Shown piece after piece: positions 1-8,875 of a DNA stretch of 25,860 nucleotides. Both the position numbers and the translations under genes were made by a program. The first letter of the stretch is position 1. Every line of letters begins with the position of its first letter. Origin of the DNA: Lichtheimia corymbifera B2541 (lineage: Eukaryota; Mucoromycota; Mucoromycetes; Mucorales; Lichtheimiaceae); the NCBI GenBank assembly GCA_000697475.1, contig JNEU01000634.1, forward strand, positions 1-25,860, given 5' to 3'. The notes beneath the pieces were generated by a model. The model was not told the origin of the DNA, searched no databases, and worked only from the letters and a program-made list of their open reading frames with translations.

Positions 1-137
1 GCAATAGGTTCTTCAATAAAACTTGGTTCTTCTCTTGTTGTAAATTCTTCTTCTGAATCGCTATCTTTCACACGATATCCTTGAAAACTGGGGTTGTTCT
101 TGTACGGGTTGTTGTTTTGTGAATCGGAACTTTGCAT
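1..137 (-). CDS. Start of LTR-retrotransposon gag/polyprotein (partial, runs off left edge)
   Basis: An ATG at 137-135 opens a minus-strand frame with no stop to the window edge (45 codons). The peptide is polar and acidic, with runs such as SQNNN and DSEEE, like the N-terminus of a Gag protein. It starts just inside the element, 12 bp from the LTR edge, and overlaps the primer-binding site. No catalytic domain (protease, reverse transcriptase, integrase) lies in the window, so the superfamily (Ty1/copia or Ty3/gypsy) cannot be told. The identification rests on its position behind an LTR and PBS, not on recognisable homology. Confidence 0.5.
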   Translation of the reverse strand, partial: MQSSDSQNNNPYKNNPSFQGYRVKDSDSEEEFTTREEPSFIEEPI

Positions 138-148
138 CAGCTACCAAA
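134..148 (-). other. Primer-binding site of the LTR retrotransposon
   Basis: On the minus strand the LTR ends in ATACGACA and is followed, after two T residues, by TGGTAGC and then TGATGC. TGGTAGC is complementary to the 3' end (GCTACCA) typical of fungal initiator tRNA-Met, the primer used by yeast Ty1 and Ty3, where the PBS also lies at or 2 nt from the LTR. Only 7 bases match that tRNA end, so the primer identity is an inference. Confidence 0.5.
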
Positions 149-410
149 TGTCGTATTCGTAATCTGTGCTGGTAATCCAATGGCCAGAATATAGAATAGA
201 CGTAAGAAGCTTTTTGCTGAATGAAGATAAGAATATATGATGATGTTTATTCATACAATCGAGAGGGATATTTATACTATTCTATAATGTGAAGGCGCAG
301 CGTGCGCAACAAGATGTGAGTGATGTGTGGTAGCGCAGCAAGCGCAGTAAAAGAGTTGCGCAGCAATAATGCTGCTGCGAAGCAATGTGTAACAAAAGAA
401 GGTGGAGGAT

Positions 411-445
411 TGTCGTATATCCTTTTGCGTCGTCTGGCGGTATAA
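411..445. repeat. Inner arm of perfect 35-bp inverted repeat in the LTR
   Basis: This stretch is the exact reverse complement of 652-686, the 5' extremity of the LTR. The two arms are separated by 206 bp. A transcript crossing both could form a 35-bp hairpin. It may be a duplicated LTR end or a nested insertion; no flanking duplication was seen. Confidence 0.9.
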
Positions 446-550
446 CACCGTAGCCAGGGATGTAAACACCTCTTTACAACTACCCGCTCAATATAGACAA
501 GAACTATGATTCACCGGATCAAAAGCTAAAGATTTATTCTCGGTGTCGCA

Positions 551-571
551 GCAGCCTTTTATAAAGGCTGC
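551..571 (-). promoter_or_regulatory. Probable LTR promoter TATA box inside a hairpin
   Basis: Arms of 9 bp (551-559 and 563-571) flank a 3-nt centre. Read on the minus strand this gives CCTTTATAAAAGG, a canonical TATA box placed inside the LTR and pointing at the internal ORF. It is the best TATA match in the LTR. No transcription start is known. Confidence 0.4.
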
Positions 572-736
572 TCAGCACCGCAGCATGTGCAACATTACAA
601 ATCTAAAATATCATCCGACAGGATCACATGTAACAAAAGGATGCTACGACATTATACCGCCAGACGACGCAAAAGGATATACGACAAAATGATGCTTCAA
701 ATCGCTTTTTGAACCGATTTGATCGCTGAATTCGTG

Positions 737-809
737 TGTCAGCAAGGTGGATTGAACACCTGACCTTTAGATCTTCAGTCTAACGCTCTCCCAGCTGAGC
801 TATGCCGAC
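737..809 (-). tRNA. tRNA-Phe (anticodon GAA)
   Basis: On the minus strand the 73-nt sequence folds as a complete cloverleaf. The acceptor stem is GTCGGCA/TGCTGAC (one G-T pair), the D stem GCTC/GAGC, the anticodon stem TTAGA/TCTAA with loop CTGAAGA (anticodon GAA), the variable loop AGGTC, and the T stem AGGTG/CACCT with loop TTCAATC. The discriminator base is A. There is no intron and CCA is not encoded, as usual in eukaryotes. The first T4 run downstream on the transcribed strand lies at 689-686, right at the edge of the LTR. Confidence 0.97.
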
Positions 810-3464
810 TTCTTGTTATTTGAGTCAGAAGTTACATAATGGACCCAAAAACTTCCATAAGAAAAAAGAAACGCTATGGACACGGAAAAAGTACGAGAAT
901 GTAGCGGAATATCCACAGATGCGAATGCAAATGTTTATTCATTTTTTGGGGAGGTGGATAGTGGATAAGTAGGTAATTAAGTGATTTCAATGAATAAATT
1001 TCCCTCCTAAGCCAATCGCTTGCGATAGTCAAGCGTGGTATCTCCGACCGAGTCGGTTAGGTATCGCTTCTCCGACGCGCTTCGGTGATATATGCTCACT
1101 TTATGTTTCACCTCTACAAACAGCATTATGACGTTCTATATGATACTGCTATAATACCAATGCTATTGCATGATTTTGAACCCATTCAGTGCATAGAAAT
1201 AAAGAAAGGTATGGTAAATAGCATTGTATATAGTTGAAGTATATATCACAGTGGTACGATACATATAATACACAACATAGAAGACATGTCAATAATAACG
1301 CTTATTTCTTGCAGCTGCCAAATCGATGCTACTTTCGGGTCCTGTAATCAAGATACAATAGCAACAAAATAATACCAGGAGGCAAGTTGAGTGTTTAGTT
1401 CTATCCAGTATCAGAGTTCAGAGAGAAGGGTTACATTGGATTGTCAAGCTTACAAAAAAAAATGACTGCCATGACTTGACATATCCCTCTGTCATGATTG
1501 ACATGTGCCCTGTGATTCATTGTCTTGGACATATATTTTCATATCATTTTTTATTTGCTTTATTGCTTCATTTTATCGTATATATTCGTTATCCATTTAG
1601 TATCATTGACATTCCTCATTACACACATATATATACCTAGCTTTCATTCAGTAATAAACCTCAGTCGGTTATTTTCTTCTTCTTCTTCTCTTACCGTATT
1701 CTCATATACATCTCTCTTGACTCATCTTCTCTTTGTGTCCCATCACATTCTGCCATCGTACTGCTGTCTCGACCAGTAGACATCCTTTATCCCTATCATC
1801 TCTTTTCCTGTTCTCTGTCCTTGTCCTGTTGGAAAGCACCTAGCACTTCCACCATCCTATTACCCATTCCTCACAATGACCCACTAGAAAGGGAGATAAC
1901 TAATACATATGCTTTATATTTTATGTGGTGGAAATCTAACTACCAGATACTCGTATACAGTCATTGCTGGAAGGAGAATTGTGGGCACCGTGGAGACTAA
2001 GGAATACGCGACTGATCAAGCCAAAAGCTGTGCCTGTAGAGATACATTGTTACATCCAAGGAAGCTTTATTCATGTAAGCAAATTGGAACAAGATATTTT
2101 TCACACCAGAAAGCTAATGACAGGGTAAGCTTGTCATGTTGCCATTGAGAGGGATCACAAAACCAAAAAGAGACCGATCGAGGATCGCATGTGTGCAATG
2201 GGCTACTCTAACAGGATACCGATTCTGCTACTATTCACGTGCTGATAGTATTCCAGAGAAACACAACAGTCGTTTGGGCAAACAATAGGGGGTTGCTATG
2301 GTTCCTTTATGTGGGGTATTATGATGCCATGCCTATTCTCACTATATGTTGCATGACCTTTGTGCTACACGCCCGCAGTCCATTACACGACGTGATCCGA
2401 GATGCACGTGTGCTCATGATGCCTCGTTGCCTATACAAATGATGATAGAATGACATAATAACCCATGTATGGGGAATTATCAATGCCCTTTATGAGAATA
2501 AAACCACCATTTATAGCCCTTAATAGTAGCCACCTATTTATCCGGTCAAAATGATGCTACAGCTACATCACTTGAATGGGGGTGGATGGGTGGGTGATCC
2601 TTTACTGTTCCTCCAAAAGACGAATTCATATATACTCTACTTCCTCCAGGTAAATCAATGGATAAAGTTTACTTGTGATATCATTTACCGAGACACACGG
2701 ATGGCGTAATACCCCGTTCATTATTCGTATTAGGAAAAGATTAATGCTCTTCAGCCCTGACAACAGGGAGTAGTTTAGATGGTCCACACATTCATAAAAG
2801 TGGTTTCGGTGTGTCCTTTCGATATATATAATCTACCTATTTGTGATCCAACAATACGCTTAATAAACGTTTGGACGAATGAAAAATGATGCGTGTAAGC
2901 AAGATGACATAGGTGTGTTGCCTCGCTCTTTTTCTTGTTAAAAGCCGTTGCAGCTGTAGCATGCAGGCTCAAGTGTTACAGTGTGCAGGTGGGTGTTAAG
3001 CGCGCGATCTGCAGCATGCATTTTTATTTTTACTCCAGGATTCCGAAATGGTTATGTGGACACTATGGAGAGATGACAAAGATGGATATGTGTTTATTCA
3101 AGTATATGCATGCAGGCTTGAATCCTATCTCGATGACAACTACTCTATGTATCTATGTGGGGTTGTTGCCATGGCAGGTTGTCACCATCGTTGTCATGCC
3201 GATATATATATGGGGCCCCCATGACAGCAGCGTGTGTATATCGAATGCAATTGGAAAAAGAAATGCGTGTTGCTCAAGGGTAAAACGCGTTGCACTTTTT
3301 AGAGTTTCACAGATTCATTGCATGGTGTGTGTGCGTGTGGCTGTACAAAGCACTAAATGGTATTTGGAGAGTAGCCTTCTTTTGGCCATTGTGTACACAT
3401 TTGTTGGTCATACATACACAAAGAGTTGTTTCGCCTTTCTTCTTCACAAGTCGTCCTTTTGCCC
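810..3464. other. Gene-poor region, no supported gene
   Basis: About 2.65 kb between the tRNA and the Zds-like gene. It is AT-rich with many short frames. The longest plus-strand frame (2935-3468, 177 codons) has a composition typical of chance ORFs (rich in C, H, M and Y) and no recognisable motif. A GC-rich, hairpin-forming island sits at about 1010-1095. The last few hundred bases presumably carry the promoter and 5' UTR of the Zds-like gene. I see no tRNA, rRNA or transposon remnant that I can support. Confidence 0.6.
1018..1090. other. GC-rich structured island of unknown nature
   Basis: Within AT-rich DNA this stretch contains CCGAC-CGA-GTCGG (a 5-bp stem with 3-nt loop, 1044-1056), gcgata/tatcgc arms (1022-1027 and 1062-1067), and two similar units beginning GGTATC...TCCGAC (near 1037 and 1060). 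Part of it vaguely recalls a tRNA D-arm, but there is no B box or acceptor stem. It could be a decayed tRNA, an unrecognised small RNA or chance. Confidence 0.25.
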
Positions 3465-4941
3465 ATGACACGAGATCACCATTACCCAATGCAAGCTGAC
3501 GTTGTAGTCCAAGAGGAGAAGAAGGAGGCTATAAAAGATAAAGTCCCTTCAGTGCCCAAGACGAAGCGTAGCAACAAACAACAACAACAGCACCACCGTA
3601 GAGCCAAAAGCACCCCCAATAATATGGCCAATTATATTAAGCAGCACGAGATCCCGCCAGATCCACATACCTTTGGCACAACAGCTCCCCATCTCATTTG
3701 GTAAATGAAGAGAGGCAATCAGCATGAGAGAGGCTCATTGAAAAGTGTCACTCTAGGGTCCCAGCGCATAAACACCCACAAATAGCTCCAAGTGAATTTG
3801 CAGCATGGATTGAAACCTATACAGCAAGCCAAGGAGGAGGAGCCAATTCATCATCATGTCTCCGTCGACAAAAGTCCAAGCTATCAACGTATTATACCTT
3901 TGATCAAGTAGATGATGGTAAGCAAATCACTTTATTTTATATATAAACATGATTATTCATTGCATGATGCTAGATAAAACCTACATCTTTGACCGATATT
4001 CAACATCGGAAGACCTTTCGCCGATTCTTGTGCCACGTCAAAGTAGATCATTGTCTCGGCGTTCTGCATTATCCAGTCGCGGTCGGAATGCTATCCGTCG
4101 TAAATCACTCACTACGATTGAGGAGAATCGTCGTCATAGCAACCACAATGAACAACTACAGCAGCAGGAGGATCAGGAACCCATTCCTGCAGGTGGCATT
4201 AAGCTCTATGATCGACCTGTGAATATGAGCGAATGGGTGGATTTGGGGAAAGCAATGAAAGAGGATAGCACCATGTTATCACGCGTTCATGATGTTGAGG
4301 CGCAGGTGTGGACACAGCCGACAAAACCAACAAAACGACGCAATATGAACTTGCCGCCACCACCACCGCCACCGCCACATATTGAACAATCACCAGCAGT
4401 AACAAATGGAAAGAAACAACAACAACAACGAAAGAGTCTAAAGCAATCCTTCACGCTCAGCAAACAAAAATCCAACAGGTGGATGGGTGGATTATTTAAA
4501 AAGAATGAGAGCAGCAACGACAATGATCACAGCAACAAAAAAAGTGGTCTGGGTTCATTGATCACACGGTCTTTATCTCTAAAGTCATCCAATAGCAGTA
4601 AAAGGAAAAAGCAGCATCATCATCATCGTCTATCACAACCACCGCCTCCACCACCAACCACCATACTACCAACAATGATCAAGGAAGGTCGTGAACGATT
4701 GCCTTTACATATCGAACGTGCTATTTATCATTTGTCGCATGTCAAACTTACCAATCCAAAAAGACCTTTACATCACCAAGTCATGATATCCAACTTTATG
4801 TTTTGGTATTTATCGATACAGCAGCAGCAGCAGCAGCAGCAACAACAACAATTCATCCTTCCTCCTCTACCACCTCAACATCATTATCAATCTGTTATCC
4901 AACATGGATCCTTGAATATGTGTTCACCACAGCCATGTTAA
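3465..4941 (+). CDS. Zds1/Zds2-like protein, PP2A-Cdc55 regulator
   Basis: Exons 3465-3700, 3757-3917 and 3974-4941 (two 56-bp introns) give 454 aa. In yeast, Zds proteins bind PP2A-Cdc55 and control mitotic entry and exit and polarity. Two Zds signatures are visible. One is the N-terminal LIWVPAHKHPQIAPSEF block (residues about 77-93), joined exactly across intron 1. The other is the C-terminal Zds_C domain (about 370-414), with LPLHIERAIYHLSH, NPKRPLHHQV and SNFMFWYLSI. Between them lie basic Ser/Arg-rich, proline (two P-runs) and glutamine tracts, probably disordered. A CAG/CAA polyQ run follows Zds_C immediately. The protein is about half the length of yeast Zds1, and in yeast the domain also ends the protein. 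ATG 3465 is the first in-frame ATG. AATAAA follows at 4961. Confidence 0.87.
4819..4850 (+). repeat. CAG/CAA trinucleotide run encoding polyglutamine
   Basis: An uninterrupted glutamine tract of 11 codons, first CAG then CAA, lies directly after the Zds_C domain in the Zds-like gene. Tracts of this kind often vary in length between strains; that is an expectation here, not an observation. Confidence 0.85.
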
Positions 4942-4960
4942 TTTTATTGTAATAGTGCAG

Positions 4961-4966
4961 AATAAA
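4961..4966 (+). terminator. Probable polyadenylation signal of the Zds-like gene
   Basis: AATAAA lies 20 bp after the stop codon. The next gene's ATG is only 159 bp further on, so the 3' UTR of the Zds-like gene and the promoter of the Nup98-type gene share a very short interval. Confidence 0.45.
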
Positions 4967-5124
4967 GAAATTATGCTATAGCTGTAGCTGCTGCGGCTTT
5001 CTTTCCTGGTTGCGACCCCCAGCCCCGCCACTGGCGAAATTGAAAAAATATAATGGGCGGAGGGAGAGAGGCCCATATTCTTTGTCTCTTTAAACCTCCT
5101 TCTTCTTTTCACGCGTCTTTTGCA

Positions 5125-8100
5125 ATGTTTGGCAGCACTGGCTTTGGTGGTGGAGGTGGCTTCGGTCAACAGCAACAACAACAACAACAACCATCAGTCT
5201 TTGGTCAGCAGCAACAACAACAACCTGCATTTGGTGGTGCAGCAGGGGGTGGTGGTAAGTCAATTGAATCCCCCATTGGGCTGCGCATGTTGGACTAATC
5301 AAGCTCTTTTTTCTTGTTAGGCTTTGGCTCCACCCCGACATCGACGGCATTTGGAGGTACTGGCACCAGTGCATTTGGTCAATCAGCACAAACACCTGCG
5401 TTTGGCTCGGGTACTACAGGTAAGAAAACGAATCAAATCAACGAACCCCATTGCAATACTCACTCTTTGCTCTTTGAAAGGTGGTTTCGGTTCAAACGCT
5501 GGCTCAGCCTTTGGTTCAAGTGGAGGCACTTCAGCCTTTGGTGGTACTTCAGCTTTTGGTTCAGGTAAATATATATATATATAAAACGTGTAGAGAGAAT
5601 CAAATTGTATTAATTCAGGCCAAATAGCTCAACAGCAACCTGCATCCACTGGATTTGGTGGTAGTGCTGGCGGCTTCGGATCATGTAAGTATAAAATATC
5701 ATCATAAATATATCATACTAAGTGCATTGTTATCTAGCTACAGGAACTACAGGATTTGGATCGACAAGTGGTACATCTACTGGTGGTGGTCTGTTTGGAC
5801 AAAGCCGGCCAACTACAGGATTTGGCGCAGCATCATCGACGCCAAGTGTATTTGGTGGTGGTGCTACTACGGGTACAAGTGCATTTGGTGCTCAACCTCA
5901 ACAACAACAATCAGCATTTGGCGGTATGGGAGGATCAACTTCAGCATTTGGACAAGCGGCAGGTGCTGCTGGTAGCAACCAAGGCACTGCTGTAGCTGAT
6001 TTTGCACCCACGCAAGATCGTGATGTCGCTTCGGGTACCAACAACTTTTTCCAAACCATCACTGCAATGCCACAATACAAGAACTTTTCTGTGGAGGAAT
6101 TACGTTTGCAAGATTATTCTCAAAATCGAAAGACAGCAGGTGCTGCAGGTGCTGCTACTACTGGCTTTGGTGCTACTGCAGGTGGTGGTGGTGCATTCGG
6201 CAGTACAACGACGGGTGGATTTGGTCAACCTAGTACAACACCTTTTGGTCAACAACAACCAGCTGCAACAAGCGCATTTGGTCAACCTCAAACATCCACT
6301 GGCTTTGGTGCGGGTAATACAGGAACAGGATTATTTGGTCAACCAGCAGCATCGACAGGCACTTCAGCATTTGGTTCAACGACGGCATCCACTGGATTTG
6401 GTTCTACAGGCAGTACAGGCTTTGGTAGTGGTGCTGGAGGATTTGGTGCTTCTGCTGCTCCTAAACCCTTATTTGGTATGTTTTAGAACTCATGCAAAGA
6501 TGTATATCCACTGACGACATTTTTTCTCATAGGATCTTCTCAACCTGCTACTGGCGGATTTGGTGCAACTACATCGACACCTGCATTTGGACAACAACAA
6601 ACTCAAACACCAGGTTTTGGTCAACAACAACCTCAACAACAACAGACTGGATTTGGTGGATTCGGTCAAAAGCCTGCAGGCACTACCACCACACCTGGAT
6701 TTGGTGCTCCAGCTGCTACTGGTGGATTCGGTACGGGTGGTTTTGGCGCAACAGCTACCACTAAGCCTGCAACAGGCGGATTTTCATTCAACACACCAGG
6801 TCAAACGGGTACAACATCTACTGGATTTGGTGGATTTGGTGCTTCTACGGGTGCTACGGGCGGATTTGGTGGCGCTCAAACATCTCAACCAGGTGGTACA
6901 AGTCTTTTTGGTGCCAATAAGCCTGCTACATCGACACCCTCACTCTTTGGTAGTACTCAACCTGCAGCTACGGGTGGATTTGGAGCAACGGGACAGACCA
7001 ACACTGGTTTTGGATCCACTGGATTATTCGGTGCCAACAAGCCTGCAGGTACCACGCCTAGTCTTTTCGGCAACACGCAAACAGGAACCACAGGTTTTGG
7101 TGGATTTGGTACAGCACAGCAACAGCAACCTCAAAACAGCTTTACATTGCCTACCAGTGGTGGTTTGACATCATTCGGTACTATGCAACCAGGCCAACAA
7201 AACCAGCAACCCTTGGTTGCCACGGTCGACAAGAATCCTTATGGTTCCAATCCCCTCTTTGATACGAGCAAGCAAGGATTGACAATGGGTGCTGGTGCTG
7301 GTGGTATCAAGACTGGCCCTAGCGCTGTGGCCCTTGAAGATACCAAGAAGCCTACTGCGCCTCATTATCCCATGTCGCCTCGTGTGGTCTCCAAGATCAA
7401 GCTCCGTGGATTCACATTTACACCTACTCCCAAGCAATCCACCAACAAACGTATGAGTGCACTTGAAGGCATCAGCGACGATGCTGTTCTCGGTGAAGGT
7501 GCCTTTTCGCCTCGCTTTGGCAACAAGAAGCTTATCTTTAAAAAGGGTGTCAATCCAACCGATGTGGATTCTTTGATCAGCAAAAAGAATGATCATCCAC
7601 GTGTCCTCTTTGATCCAAAGTCGGAACTTGCTGCGGCGGCAGCCAAGAAAGCTTCCAGTCCATTGATGTCTAGCAAAAGCAGCAGCAGTCCATCCACTGG
7701 CTTGACCACCTCTAATACTACTACTACTACTACAACCACAACCACGACTACCACTCAAGCAGCCGGCCCATCGTATGTATCTGCAAGTGAAAAGGAAGGC
7801 TATTACTTGTCACCTACGGTGGAAGCATTGCAAGGCATGACCCAGGATGAATTGAAGCATGTTGAAAAGTTTACAGTGGGACGTCGTGGTTACGGTGAAG
7901 TCAAGTTTGATGTACCTGTTGATTTATCAAAGATCGATCCACATGATATTATGGGCAAGTTGGTGGTCATTGCTGAAAAGAGAGTCATTGTTTATCCCGA
8001 CGAAGTTGAAAAGGCTCCTCAAGGCACTGGATTGAATGTACCTGCAACAGTACGATTGGAGAAATGCTTCTCTACTGATAAGGATACCAAGAAACCCATC

Positions 8101-8223
8101 ACTGATCCAGAACATCCTCGCTTCAAGCTCTTTATTGAAAGACTTCGTGCTCGTCCAGGTGTTGAATTTATCGATTACGACATAGAATCAGGAACCTGGA
8201 CTTTCCATGTTGAAAGCTTTTAA
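5125..8223 (+). CDS. NUP98: FG nucleoporin of the Nup98 family (Nup116/Nup100 type)
   Basis: Exons 5125-5254, 5321-5419, 5481-5564, 5619-5684, 5738-6475 and 6533-8223 give 935 aa. It is a nuclear pore component whose FG/GLFG repeats form the permeability barrier. Residues 1-210 and about 260-600 are FG-rich with Q and T spacers. A Gle2-binding (GLEBS) segment at about 214-258 has FFQTITAMPQYK and VEELRLQDY, as in human NUP98 and yeast Nup116. The C-terminal Nup98 autoproteolytic-domain fold (about 796-935) has FTVGRRGYGEV, VIVYPDE and the final SGTWTFHVESF. The stop follows the phenylalanine that is the cleavage residue in Nup98-Nup96 precursors, and the usual His-Phe is Ser-Phe here. So no Nup96 is fused, and Nup96/Nup145C must be encoded elsewhere. 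All five introns are phase 1. Confidence 0.95.
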
Positions 8224-8284
8224 TTTTTCTCTCACTCTTCCCCTTTCTCCCCATCAAAATTCCCCCATCGATTCAAATTAGCAA

Positions 8285-8290
8285 AATAAA
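8285..8290 (+). terminator. Probable polyadenylation signal of the Nup98-type gene
   Basis: AATAAA lies about 60 bp after the TAA stop. The convergent EFR3 gene ends at 8443, so the two 3' UTRs share the 219-bp interval that also holds the TG microsatellite. Confidence 0.45.
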
Positions 8291-8364
8291 GTGTGCAACA
8301 AGGAAAAAAAAGGTGATATTCATTATTCGGATGATGATATCGACATAAAGAGATGTAAAGAAAC

Positions 8365-8366
<2 letters not shown>

Positions 8367-8398
<32 letters not shown>
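8367..8398 (+). repeat. (TG)16 microsatellite
   Basis: A perfect 32-nt TG repeat lies between the convergent 3' ends of the Nup98-type and EFR3 genes, outside both coding regions. Confidence 0.97.
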
Positions 8399-8399
<1 letters not shown>

Positions 8400-8442
8400 C
8401 TGATGGAATGCAATCAAATTAATAATTTTACTCTTCTATTTC

Positions 8443-8841
8443 TCAGCCTTTGTAAGGAGGATTGACGAGCGAGCTTGATGTGCTATGTTGTTACATGTTA
8501 TAATGAGTGGATGGTGATTGGATGTCTTGAACACACATACCTTGGTTGTGGGATATTGATACCCAAGCTGAGCGATGACAGGATCGAATCAATATCAGTC
8601 TTGGTGTCCTTGGGTCTCTTTGCAAGGCTACGCTTGGTCATGGATTGGAGTGAATCACCCTCGCTTTCGCCATTCTCCTTGTTTCCACCCGTCTTTTGTT
8701 GAGACACTATTATTCTTGTGTGTTAATGAAGCATTTTGGTGTTTGATCCCTTGGCTTACCCAGTGCCTCTTTGAGATTTTCCACATTGATGGTATTCTTT
8801 TGTGTACGTTCTGAAGTCTACAAGCACATTATCATTAGTAA

Positions 8842-8875
<34 letters not shown>

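Larger units (their letters stand above)
1..686 (-). mobile_element. LTR retrotransposon, 5' portion, leftward orientation
   Basis: The window holds one LTR (149-686), a primer-binding site and the first codons of the internal ORF, all reading leftward. The rest of the element and its second LTR lie outside the window to the left, so target-site duplication and intactness cannot be judged. The element begins 50 bp beyond the 3' end of the tRNA-Phe gene at 737-809 and has the same transcriptional direction. Confidence 0.75.
149..686 (-). repeat. Long terminal repeat (5' LTR), 538 bp
   Basis: On the minus strand this segment starts TGTCGTAT and ends ATACGACA, a perfect 8-bp terminal inverted repeat of the TG...CA type expected for an LTR, and a PBS follows directly. 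Inside are a TATA motif within a hairpin (551-571), an AATAAA-like signal (minus strand, 246-251), many GCGCA/GCAGCA units (about 295-375 and 547-590), and a perfect 35-bp inverted repeat (411-445 against 652-686) whose outer arm is the LTR end itself. The second LTR is outside the window, so the ends are deduced from structure only. Confidence 0.72.

Noticed and set aside
411..686. A 276-bp miniature TIR element nested in the left region
   Set aside because: The ends are perfect 35-bp inverted repeats, but no target-site duplication flanks them, and the outer end coincides with a TG...CA LTR terminus matched by 149-156 and followed by a PBS. An LTR explains more of the data.
2935..3468. 177-codon plus-strand frame
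   Set aside because: Its composition is rich in Cys, His, Met and Tyr, as in chance ORFs. It has no recognisable motif and runs into the Zds-like gene start in another frame. It also lacks a convincing ATG context.
3701..3756. Possible frameshift or premature stop in the Zds-like gene
   Set aside because: The break is a 56-bp GT...AG intron; removing it joins TG and G into Trp and restores the conserved LIWVPAHKHP block.
6002..7168. Long plus-strand frames rich in V, L, H and Q within the Nup98 gene
   Set aside because: They are alternate-frame readings of the FG and Q repeats; the real frame carries FG motifs, GLEBS and the C-terminal domain.
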